Part shown: positions 1 to 7,380 of the stretch, piece after piece | Position numbering within the stretch: the first letter of the stretch is position 1 | How the letters are laid out: each line of letters starts with the position of its first letter | From: Gammaproteobacteria bacterium | GTDB lineage: Bacteria > Pseudomonadota > Gammaproteobacteria > HK1 | Assembly: GCA_012103455.1 (NCBI GenBank) | Contig: WLWT01000002.1 | Coordinates: forward strand, 992,001-1,056,000 | DNA: 64,000 nucleotides | Direction of reading: 5' to 3' | Made by a program: the position numbers and the translations under genes | Notes under the pieces: model-generated | What the model was told of the DNA's origin: nothing | Seen by the model: only the letters and a program-made list of their open reading frames with translations | The model's database searches: none

Positions 1-372
1 GTTTCAAATTATTGATGCACCGATATTCGCATCTTGAAGTGTGATGGGTATATAAGCCTTGGACCTATCCATCGTCACACATTCAATACCTTTTTTGGCG
101 TCATCCGGCAACGTATCAAAATACTCATCAAAGCTGTCGCTTTTACGCTCATCAGCGACCTGGATAACAATGCCCTTATCGTGGTCAGTCACTACTGTGA
201 CCTATTCGTGGTGCTTTTGAAAAGAGGTCTCATCGACAGCTAGTCGTTTTGGAGATTGGGCATCCCTGCGAGCAAGGACTCTCCTCACGGCACGCTGCTC
301 AATACCATCAATGGCGTTCCAGCTAAGCTTCATTGGTCGTGCAACAGCCTTGGTCGTTGCCTCTTGAGGAAA
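1..372 (-). pseudogene. ISL3-family transposase remnant, cut by window edge
   Basis: On the minus strand the frame reads MKLSWNAIDGIEQRAV, then a run ending RLAVDETSFQKHHE, a TAG stop, then VTVVTDHDKG and SKAYIPI toward the window start. This is the typical ISL3 (IS204/IS1001) DDE transposase pattern, in which VDE carries the first catalytic acid and a tyrosine normally stands where the TAG (near 214) is. The frame stays open on both sides of that stop, so one point mutation broke it. The 5' part is missing: homology stops near 372, where a hydantoinase remnant on the other strand begins. The copy continues beyond position 1. Confidence 0.75.
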
Positions 373-1045
373 TCCCCGTTATGCGCGGTATCGATCTACG
401 GCAGTTCGTCTTGGTGGCACACGGCGGTGCTGGTCTTTTGCACGCGGCGGAGAGCGCTTGGGATCCGGGTATGCCGCAAGTTATCGTGCCGCCGCTGCCT
501 GGCGCTTTTTCGGCGTTTGGTTTGTTGGTGGCCGAGCGCCGGCTGGATTATGCGCGCTCGTCGTTGCTTGGTTTATAAACGATCAGTTTCGGCACCTTTT
601 TGCAGCGGTTCGCGCCACTAATAGAACAGGCGCTGCGGAATTGATCGCCGGGGGTTTCTCAGGGGAGCCGATGCGCATCGAACGCTCGGTGGATTTGCGT
701 TTCGAAGGACAAGCGTTTGAGCTTTCAACGCCTATTGCGGACCAAATTCAGGCCATTGAGCAGCTGGCGGACGGCGCGGTGGTGCCAGCGTTCGGCATTC
801 TTGGCGGGGAGAGTGGCGCGCCGGTTGGCAGCTTGAAGCCGCTCAGTTGGTGGAATTGTTGTCGGCGGCGGGCGCGCCGATCCGTGCTTGGGTGCGGTTA
901 GCCACCGGGCAGCCTCCGGGTACCCTGCCGCTGGACGGGCGTGCCCTGTGGACGTTGGCCTTGGGCCCGAGGGACGCAGTGTGTGGTTAAACACCGGTGT
1001 ACGCGCCACCGCTTGCGTTGCAGGCGCTCTTGGTGGTCCGGCAAT
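366..1045 (+). pseudogene. Decayed hydantoinase/oxoprolinase A (HyuA-type) fragment
   Basis: The frame at 372-578 reads RGIDLRQFVLVAHGGAGLLHA followed by a VIVPPLPGAFSAFGLL block, the HyuA pattern near the C-terminal third. After a stop at 576-578 the homology resumes in another frame with RIERSVDLRFEGQAFEL, and near 960-1045 fragments like TPVYARHRL and GGPAMIAM follow in two further frames. HyuA proteins are ATP-dependent 5-oxoprolinase or hydantoinase subunits. The N-terminal two thirds are absent, the ISL3 remnant lies at the broken end, and several frameshifts are needed, so the gene is dead. Confidence 0.7.
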
Positions 1046-1050
1046 GATTG

Positions 1051-3450
1051 CTATGCCGGTGTGTCGCCGGCTCGTGTTATTTCGCACAGGTACGCCCGAT
1101 GCGGTACCGAGCCACCTACCGGATCCACCGCGCCGTGTCCGATAAGACGATTGAAGTTGGCGCCGTCGTCGCTGAACGGATCATGTCCTGGCGCGTTCAA
1201 CTCAGTGCACGCCTCCCACCAGCCGTGCTGTCCGCACACAACCGCCGGATCGAGGTGATGATCAAGGCGGGCCCGGGCTTTGACTTTGGCATGGGGGGTG
1301 GCGATCTGCACCCAATCGCCGGCTTCGATGCCGCGGGCGCTGGCCGCATCGGGATGTAGATCCACCTGCGGATCCATGGCGCGCTGGCGCAGGCTCGGCA
1401 GCCCTCGGTGCTGCGTTTCGCAGAACAGCGAACTCTTCGCGCAGGTGAGGATCAAGGGGAATTGGCCGGCAAGATCGGGCCGGGCATCGTGCGACATCAG
1501 TGGGGCGCTATGCTCGGGCACTGGCGTTAGACCGGCCTGTACCATCACTTCGCTGTATATCTCTATTTTGTGCGATGGCGTGTTGAATCCCCGGACCGCG
1601 CCGTCCACCGCTTGCGCATGTTTGCGGTAGCCGGTCTTGAGCGGCACCCGCACGCCTTGCGGTTGCGCGCGCAATGCATCCAGCGTTACCCCACTTGGCT
1701 CCAGCAGATAGGTATAAGCCGCGTCTATGTCGCCTTGCCAAAACTGATCACCCAAGCCAAGCCGTGCAGCCAGCGCGAATACGATCTCGATATCGGAGCG
1801 GCACTCGCCACGGCGTTGCACGAGGGGGCGGCGCAGTTGCACCAGGGACTGGGCCTGCGGGCTTACCTCAAAACCGACTTTAAGACCTTCCGCCTCGAAC
1901 GCACTGGTGACCGGCAAGACGATATCGGCCATCTCCGCCGTGGGGTTCATGAACAGATCGGCGTGTAGATAAAAGTCCAATGCCCTTAGCGCTTCCCTGC
2001 CACGATCGCTATCGCCATGGGCGAGCAGCAAATTGGCGCCAAAGCCGGCTAGTCCTCGAACGCGGTACGGCGTGCCCGCGAGTGCGGCGTCATAGAATTC
2101 TTGCGCCGTGACCCACTCCCAGCGGCTGGGTCCGAATGGCCGCTTGTGCAACCCCAGGGCTTTGTTTTTCTGCGTGATACTGAGGGACTCGCCGCCCGTG
2201 ACATCGCGCACGGGTATGCGGGGAAATTCAACATTGCCGCCGGGTGCATCCAGGCAACCTGTTAGGGCATACAGGAGTCCGATGGCGCGGGATATCTGCG
2301 TGGCATTGGATTGTTGTTCCAAGCCGCTCCAGGCGAAGTAGGCGGTGGGCCGGTTCGACCACAGTAACTCGGCGGCGTGTTCGATATCGGCTGCTTTGAC
2401 GCCACATACCGTTTCGGCGGTGGATGGCGCGTGTTTCGCGCAGGTCTCGACTATATGGCCGAAGGCGGGTCTGCACAGTACCGGTCCCGTGGTGGTCTCG
2501 ATGGTGTAACTACCGCACATGGCGAGTATCGACGGGTCGCAGTCGTACTTACCCTGCCGCGGGTCATACCGGACCGGGGTTTTGCCGGCCTCATCGAAGG
2601 CCACAAGGCGCTCATCGGATGAGTCACCGCTGAACGCTGATGCGCGCAGTAAGCGGCCGTCGTCGCAGCGCACTAGTAGTGGAGCGTTGGTCCAGGTGCG
2701 CATGAATTGCTCGTCATACCAGCCGCGTTCGAGCATGACGTTGGCGATGGACAGGGCCAGCGCGGCGTCGCTGCCGGGGCGCACGCGGAGCCAGGCATCG
2801 GCCCGGCGCGCCAGCCCCGCTTTGCGTGGGTCCACCACGATGAGCTTGGCGCCGCGCTTCACCGCCGCCGCCGCTTGGGTGGCGTGGACGATGCGCGAGG
2901 CGGTTGGGTTATAACCCCAGAAGAGGATGCAGCCGGCGTTGTCTAGCTCCGGCATGTAGTCGGCGGCGCCGTACATGTAGCGCGGGGCGAGTTGGCGGCC
3001 CCAACCGCACAGTTCCATGGAGCCCACCAGATTGGGGCTGCCAAAGGCGCGGCGTAGCCGATCGATCCACGGCTTTGAATCGACCATGGCGGAAGTGGAC
3101 GAGGAGGCCGTGCTGAAGGCGACGCTCTCGGCACCGTGCTCATCGGCCAGGGCGCGCAGGCGGGTGGCGGCGATGGTCAACGCCTCGTCCCAACTGATGG
3201 GCCGCCAGCCCGGATCGGGAGCGCCTTTGGGGCGGGTGCGAAGCAGTGGGGTGGTCAGCCGTTGCGGGTGGTAAACCAATTCGGGCGCCACTTTTCCCTT
3301 GATGCAAAGAGCGGAGCCCGTGGGGTGTGACGGATCCGGTTTGAGGCCCTCCAGGCGGCCATCGCGCAGGCTGGCTTTGGCGCCGCAGCGGGATGTGCAC
3401 AGGGGGCAATAGGTGGAGATTTCTTCGACCGGCTTGGCTAGTGCAACCAC
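1051..3450 (-). CDS. Molybdopterin-dependent oxidoreductase (4Fe-4S, Cys-type)
   Basis: The 799-residue protein opens with the four-cysteine [4Fe-4S] motif of the DMSO-reductase superfamily (C15, C18, C22, C49), then the WRPISWDEAL block near 82-91 and a MELCGWG segment where C148 is the likely Mo or W ligand. The C-terminus (from about 680) has the molydopterin-binding fold ending VPHRAYLCEI. There is no Tat signal, so it should be cytoplasmic. The start is GTG. No electron-transfer subunit is adjacent. The substrate cannot be told from sequence; Cys-ligated members include formate dehydrogenases, assimilatory nitrate reductases and thiosulfate- or acyl-CoA-related enzymes. Length is normal and the frame intact. 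Confidence 0.85.
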   Translation of the reverse strand: MVALAKPVEEISTYCPLCTSRCGAKASLRDGRLEGLKPDPSHPTGSALCIKGKVAPELVYHPQRLTTPLLRTRPKGAPDPGWRPISWDEALTIAATRLRALADEHGAESVAFSTASSSTSAMVDSKPWIDRLRRAFGSPNLVGSMELCGWGRQLAPRYMYGAADYMPELDNAGCILFWGYNPTASRIVHATQAAAAVKRGAKLIVVDPRKAGLARRADAWLRVRPGSDAALALSIANVMLERGWYDEQFMRTWTNAPLLVRCDDGRLLRASAFSGDSSDERLVAFDEAGKTPVRYDPRQGKYDCDPSILAMCGSYTIETTTGPVLCRPAFGHIVETCAKHAPSTAETVCGVKAADIEHAAELLWSNRPTAYFAWSGLEQQSNATQISRAIGLLYALTGCLDAPGGNVEFPRIPVRDVTGGESLSITQKNKALGLHKRPFGPSRWEWVTAQEFYDAALAGTPYRVRGLAGFGANLLLAHGDSDRGREALRALDFYLHADLFMNPTAEMADIVLPVTSAFEAEGLKVGFEVSPQAQSLVQLRRPLVQRRGECRSDIEIVFALAARLGLGDQFWQGDIDAAYTYLLEPSGVTLDALRAQPQGVRVPLKTGYRKHAQAVDGAVRGFNTPSHKIEIYSEVMVQAGLTPVPEHSAPLMSHDARPDLAGQFPLILTCAKSSLFCETQHRGLPSLRQRAMDPQVDLHPDAASARGIEAGDWVQIATPHAKVKARARLDHHLDPAVVCGQHGWWEACTELNAPGHDPFSDDGANFNRLIGHGAVDPVGGSVPHRAYLCEITRAGDTPA

Positions 3451-3661
3451 CGTTTAGCTCCTGAGACGGGCGGCGAGGTCCACGCAAAGTGGCTGGCCGC
3501 GTATTTTGCTTGAAGGGAATCCGAGTATGCCCGAACTCGGGTGCGCTTAGGGTGTAGGGCACGTAGAGCGGCGCTCAGGCGATAGGCCATTGCAGGACAT
3601 CTTCGCGGATCTGTTGGCGAGCGCTTGTATGATGGGCGCTTGTTACCAGTGAGGGCTACCC

Positions 3662-4753
3662 ATGATCGACTATCTTGATGCGCCTCTAGGGGTGCGCGGG
3701 GATTTCGCGGCGGCTCATTCCCGGTTCTGGGAGCGCTTGCGCCGGCCTGGTACTTGGTGGACCAGCGAAGAGCGTATCGCTATCGCCAAAGAGACCCGCA
3801 CCGCTTGGCAGTGTGGACTGTGCCAGCGGCGCAAGGAGGCGCTGTCTCCATTTGCCCTGCAAGGCGAGCACGAGTCGGATGGTGATGTGCTGCCCGCCGT
3901 GGCCGTCGATGCGATTCACCGCATTACCACGGATGCCTCTCGCTTGACTCGGGATTGGTATGAGGGCGTGCTGGCGCAGGGACTGAGCGATGGCCATTAC
4001 ATCGAATTGGTGGGAACCGTGGCAGCCATGGCAAGCGTCGATAGCTTTGCTATTGCCATGGGCGTTTCGCTGAGGGCGTTGCCCGGGGCGGGTGCCGGTG
4101 CGCCGTCCAACTATAGGCCGGCGACGGCGGGGGCTGATGACGCCTGGGTGCCTATGGTTCATGTGAACAATGAAGGTACCCCGGAGGCCGATCTATGGCC
4201 TTGCGGCAAAACTGGCAACGTCATCCGGGCGATGAGCTTGGTACCCGATGAAGTCAGGACGCTCAAGGATCTTTCAGCGGCCCACTATTTGGCCAATGAG
4301 TGGGTGCGTAAGACCGGCGTCGATCGGGGCGGCGCGCTCAACCGTTCACAGATGGAGTTGGTGGCGGGGCGCGTCTCTGCGCTCAATGCCTGCTACTACT
4401 GAACGACTGCTCATGTTGGCATGCTCCGTGCGAGCAGCCGTCGATTTGCAGAGGCAGTGGACCTGCGCGCGATCATGGATGGGACTACCGATAGCGGTGT
4501 TCCTGGCGGCGCGCAATTGGTGGCTTTCGCGGAGGCCGCGGTGGCTCGCGAACCCGGTGCCATAGAGAGCGCGCGCGATAACTTGGTTGAAGTATTAGGC
4601 CCTGAAGCGGCGGTGGATGCCGCTGGCGTTATCTCGAACTTTCAGCGCATGGTGCGGATTGCGGATGCGACCGGCATCGGGCTCGGTGAGGCGATGGAAA
4701 ACGCCAGCGCGGATTATCGTGAGGCGCTTGGGATCGAGGCTTTTTCGGTTTGA
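3662..4753 (+). CDS. AhpD-like probable selenoprotein (in-frame UGA, CxxU)
   Basis: Two open frames lie in the same phase, separated only by TGA at 4400-4402. Read through, they give a 363-residue protein in which the TGA falls in NACYY-U-TTAH. AhpD/carboxymuconolactone-decarboxylase enzymes carry a redox CxxC followed by a histidine here, so the codon replaces the second catalytic cysteine (C244, U247, H251). The downstream 116 residues keep protein-like composition. A second CxxC (C51, C54) lies in the N-terminal half, suggesting two related domains. AhpD-like selenoproteins with CxxU are a described class, so selenocysteine insertion is the best reading. If it fails, a 246-residue product lacking the catalytic centre results. 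The likely role is thiol-dependent peroxidase or disulfide chemistry. The start ATG follows a GAGG ribosome site. Confidence 0.8.
4400..4440 (+). promoter_or_regulatory. UGA codon and candidate bacterial SECIS hairpin
   Basis: Four bases after the TGA, CTGCTC (4407-4412) pairs perfectly with GAGCAG (4432-4437). Inside it GCA (4419-4421) can pair with TGC (4429-4431), leaving a seven-base apical loop. Bacterial SECIS elements are hairpins directly downstream of the UGA, inside the coding region, that bind SelB. Position and size fit; the 5' side carries an extra six-base bulge, so the exact fold is uncertain. Confidence 0.5.
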
Positions 4754-4832
4754 GCTTTAGGCCCGAGTCGATCCGTCTCCCTGCCGTTGGGCAGTGGTGA
4801 TATCTTTATATTTCAGCATATGTAAGGTTTAA

Positions 4833-4972
4833 GGGCACCTCTAAAAATGCACTTTTTCCGCGATTGCGGCGTCAGCGCCGTGCTCGAATCCTCAGGTATC
4901 ACCTATACACTGCGGTTCTGCGCGCGGTGTTTCCTTGCACTCACGAAACAATGACTATTTTTAGAGGCGCCC
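4833..4972 (+). repeat. 140-bp MITE-like element, copy 1
   Basis: The element begins GGGCACCTCTAAAAAT and ends ATTTTTAGAGGCGCCC, so its termini are near-perfect inverted repeats. It has no coding capacity. The flanks are TTAA and TTAG, an imperfect 4-bp target duplication. It matches the copies at 43017, 45136 and 55047 over its full length. It lies between the selenoprotein gene and the toxin-antitoxin pair. Confidence 0.9.
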
Positions 4973-4979
4973 TTAGGTC

Positions 4980-5198
4980 ATGGCTGAAGCATCAGTAACC
5001 AGCAAGGGTCAGATCACCATCCCGATTGAAATTCGAAGGGCGATGGGTATCCGATCACACGACCGGGTTGTTTTTACGGTCTTGCCCAACGGAACTGCCG
5101 TAATGAGGGCAAAGACTAAGTCCGTCAGCGATCTTGCCGGTATATTGAAACCCAAGTCCAAGAAACGAGTGGCGACAGAAAAGCTGGGGTTCTGCTGA
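4980..5198 (+). CDS. AbrB/MazE-type antitoxin
   Basis: This 72-residue protein starts with the swapped-hairpin DNA-binding motif VTSKGQITIPIEIRRAMGI, typical of AbrB/SpoVT antitoxins of VapBC systems. The positively charged C-terminal tail (KPKSKKR) should bind the toxin. Its stop is six bases upstream of the PIN-domain toxin, so they form an operon, and the protein probably represses it. It starts seven bases after MITE copy 1, so the element may carry or disrupt its promoter. Confidence 0.85.
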   Translation: MAEASVTSKGQITIPIEIRRAMGIRSHDRVVFTVLPNGTAVMRAKTKSVSDLAGILKPKSKKRVATEKLGFC

Positions 5199-5204
5199 GG
5201 CCAG

Positions 5205-5627
5205 ATGGCGACGCTGGATACCGACGTCCTCGTCCGAATACGCACCGGGGATGATAAAGTGCAAGCGTCCGCCGCGATGTTACGGATTCGGCAAGAAGCT
5301 ACAGATGACACCCCGGTCCTAATCCCTCTGACGGTAACTATCGAACTGGAGTGGATGCTGCGTACGCGATATCGATTCAGCAAGCCTGAAATCATCAATG
5401 CATATATGAGTCTCTTGGAGGCGAAAGAATTCGAATTTCAAGATGAGGCTGCGGTTGAATTGGCTCTTCATCTGTTCGAGGAATCAACCGCTGAATTCGC
5501 AGACTGTTTACCTGTTGGATACGGCGCCACAATCGGACGAGGGCCGCTGCTCACTTTCGACAAGAAGGCATCTAGCAGGCAGGCATCTAGGTTGTCGGAC
5601 GCCGAGTTCATTGCGATAGATCCCTAG
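5205..5627 (+). CDS. PIN-domain ribonuclease toxin (VapC-like)
   Basis: The 140-residue protein has the acidic residues of a PIN nuclease: LDTDVLVR at the N-terminus, ELEW near 48-51, ADCL near 98-101 and TFDKKA near 114-119. Such toxins cleave RNA, often tRNA, and are neutralised by the upstream AbrB-type partner. The sequence between ADCL and TFDKKA (GYGATIGRGP) is close to the family form, so it may be active. The last codons and stop are the first unit of a 16-bp tandem repeat. Confidence 0.85.
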   Translation: MATLDTDVLVRIRTGDDKVQASAAMLRIRQEATDDTPVLIPLTVTIELEWMLRTRYRFSKPEIINAYMSLLEAKEFEFQDEAAVELALHLFEESTAEFADCLPVGYGATIGRGPLLTFDKKASSRQASRLSDAEFIAIDP

Positions 5628-5691
5628 GGCGATAGATCCCTAGGGCGATAGATCCCTAGGGCGATAGATCCCTAGGGTGATAGATCCTAAG
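5613..5691 (+). repeat. 16-bp tandem repeat, five units, over the toxin stop codon
   Basis: The unit GCGATAGATCCCTAGG occurs four times exactly (5613, 5629, 5645, 5661) and once degenerate (5677-5691). The first unit encodes the last residues and TAG stop of the PIN toxin, so the array grew out of the gene end. Confidence 0.95.
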
Positions 5692-5814
5692 GCGGCGCTA
5701 AGCGAATGCTTCACCCGCACCGCACTTTCTAGGTTCCCGGTAGAGCGCAATTGCTGGCTTCGCAGTAACCAGTTAGGGGTCGGAGCGGCGCGAGCCGGAT
5801 CCTACGAACACGCC

Positions 5815-6093
5815 CTACCGCTCAGGTGCGGTTGACACCGGTGTGGTTCCACGTAGAACATCGTTCAGATCAGCTATCGGCTGAGTGACCCCTATGGCAA
5901 CAATCCTAAGACCGTCAGCGATGTGGTGGGCCATCCTAAAAGGAGCACTCACTAGCGTTCCAACCATGCAGTGCAAGACAGTATCGTTCTCCGCCAAAGG
6001 TGGCGGCTCTTCTTGAATGGGTTCGGCCTTTAGGGATCTGCTGAAAGCGAAGGCCAGCAAGACTACGATCAGGGTCAGCTTATGTTTGTTCAT
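5815..6093 (-). CDS. Small exported protein, unknown function
   Basis: I choose the ATG at 6093 because AGGAGA lies eight bases upstream. The 92-residue product begins MNKHKLTLIVVLLAFAFS and has a likely signal-peptidase site near LKAEP, so it is predicted periplasmic. The rest includes a proline-rich stretch (EEPPPL) and an amphipathic segment around HHIADGLRIVAIGV. No family is recognised. No partner gene overlaps it. Confidence 0.55.
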   Translation of the reverse strand: MNKHKLTLIVVLLAFAFSRSLKAEPIQEEPPPLAENDTVLHCMVGTLVSAPFRMAHHIADGLRIVAIGVTQPIADLNDVLRGTTPVSTAPER

Positions 6094-6200
6094 CAATGTT
6101 CTCCTACTGCGCGATACTGCCCACTATGAGGCAGGAAGAGTCACTGTGTGCTTACGAGGTGCTGACAGTTGGGTGACGGTATGTTCTTTGGTCTACCAAG

Positions 6201-6420
6201 ATGAGCGAAGCGCAGAGGATCATTTTTAACCCCTGCGGTGATGGGTGGTAAGCCTTGTATCAGGGCAATGCGGGTAAGGGTAAGCACAATCGCCGGGCTG
6301 CTTGCTGCACGAAGGGCTAGCGAAGAGATCGTTGCTGAGTACCCGTATCTTGAGGCGACCGGTATCCGAGCCGGTCTGTCATAGGCTGCTCGACGTAGCG
6401 AGGCGACTGCAGTCCCACGC
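6201..6420 (+). pseudogene. Decayed DUF433 (antitoxin-like) gene
   Basis: Starting at ATG 6201 the frame reads MSEAQRIIFNP. After a one-base shift in the T/A/C run near 6225-6234 it continues as AVMGGKPCIRAMRVRV and then SEEIVAEYPYLEATGI, the DUF433 signature (family form MGGKPCIRGxRV, EYPYLExxDI). A TAG replaces the usual tyrosine of the terminal SYAA-like motif near 6389. DUF433 proteins are often antitoxin partners of PIN toxins. Here there is no downstream toxin. Confidence 0.75.
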
Positions 6421-6489
6421 CCGTGAAGTCCCACGCCTGTGAAGTCATAGTGCCCGTGAAGTCATAGTGCCCGTGAAGTCATAAGTGGG
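6406..6489 (+). repeat. 16-17-bp tandem repeat, about five units
   Basis: Units of the form GTGAAGTCATAGTGCCC recur at 6439, 6456 and 6473, with diverged units at 6406 and 6423. The array follows the decayed DUF433 gene and lies between it and the downstream end of the bat operon. Confidence 0.85.
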
Positions 6490-6542
6490 CATGAACTCGT
6501 CCCCGAGTTGGGTGGAGTTCTTGTTCACGTGCTAACTGCCGC

Positions 6543-7346
6543 TCAAGGCGGCCCGCTACTCAGCCGAGCCAGGGCGCTGGCGCGTAGCCATATTTCAACT
6601 TCATCGGCCAGCGTTGCGCGCACCCATTCACCGCGTTTCTCAACGACAGTGACCTCTGTGCCCGCTGGTAGCGGTTGCGCATAGCGGGCCGGCGAGTTGT
6701 GCGAGTCGGCGGCGCGGGCGATGGATTCGGAGGAGAGCACCGCGTTTTCCACGGGTGCAGCAAAATAGGTGCTCACCATCAGAGCGCTCCATGCGGCTGC
6801 GGCGGTGCCGGCAAACCACAGCCAAGCGGCCCGTTTGGCGAGCACTGAGAGGCCTGTGAACAAACAAGCGGCGAGGAATAACAAGGCTGCCGCAAGGGGC
6901 ATATAGCGGGGTGCCAATAGGGATTGAACCTCCTCGATTGGCTGCCAGCCGCCCGCCTGCCCAGGCTTAGGTACCCAATCGGCGATGAGTGTTCTCGCCT
7001 CGCGTATGTTGCGTTGCGCTCTTGCGTTGTCCGGATCGCTGCTAATAGCAAGGCGTAGATAGACGATGGCATCACCGATACGCTCCGCTTGCAGCGCCGC
7101 CGTGCCGGCGTTGGCCAAGACTTCCGCGTTGCCGGCACCTTCGCGGGCCGCTTGCGCGAATAGTTGAGCAGAGCGGGCGAAGGCGGCGAGCCGTTCATCG
7201 CGTTGTTGCAATGATTGAGCGTTTGCATATGTGTCCAAAGCGTCGCGCAGCAGTGTGTCCGGGGCGGCATGGATACTGTTGGCGAAGGCGAGTAAGCACG
7301 CGAGCAAAAGGGCGCGATAGTGCCTATGCAAGCGGCTTTTGCTCAT
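6543..7346 (-). CDS. batE: BatE-like TPR/SH3 membrane protein
   Basis: The 267-residue protein has a signal peptide (ending near SIHAAP), a TPR-like helical region at about 30-120, two membrane helices around 150-200 and a C-terminal SH3-like domain (TEVTVVEKRGEWVRATL). This is the BatE layout. It is the last gene of the moxR-bat operon, 25 bases after batD. BatE is thought to act at the cytoplasmic membrane with the other Bat proteins in oxygen or stress tolerance; the molecular role is unknown. Confidence 0.75.
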   Translation of the reverse strand: MSKSRLHRHYRALLLACLLAFANSIHAAPDTLLRDALDTYANAQSLQQRDERLAAFARSAQLFAQAAREGAGNAEVLANAGTAALQAERIGDAIVYLRLAISSDPDNARAQRNIREARTLIADWVPKPGQAGGWQPIEEVQSLLAPRYMPLAAALLFLAACLFTGLSVLAKRAAWLWFAGTAAAAWSALMVSTYFAAPVENAVLSSESIARAADSHNSPARYAQPLPAGTEVTVVEKRGEWVRATLADEVEIWLRASALARLSSGPP

Positions 7347-7348
7347 GC

Positions 7349-7380
7349 TATGCGCCTATTGACCTATGCGCTTATTGACC
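7349..7380 (-). repeat. 16-bp duplication spanning the batD stop
   Basis: TATGCGCCTATTGACC and TATGCGCTTATTGACC lie back to back. On the coding strand the duplicated unit contains the last batD codons and its TAA stop, and it forms the whole batD-batE spacer. Confidence 0.95.

Noticed and set aside
210..216. TAG in the ISL3 transposase as a recoded codon
   Set aside because: It is a lone transposon remnant already lacking its 5' part; a point mutation explains it.
5613..6489. A CRISPR array at the tandem repeats
   Set aside because: The units are 16-17 bp, directly adjacent and without unique spacers.
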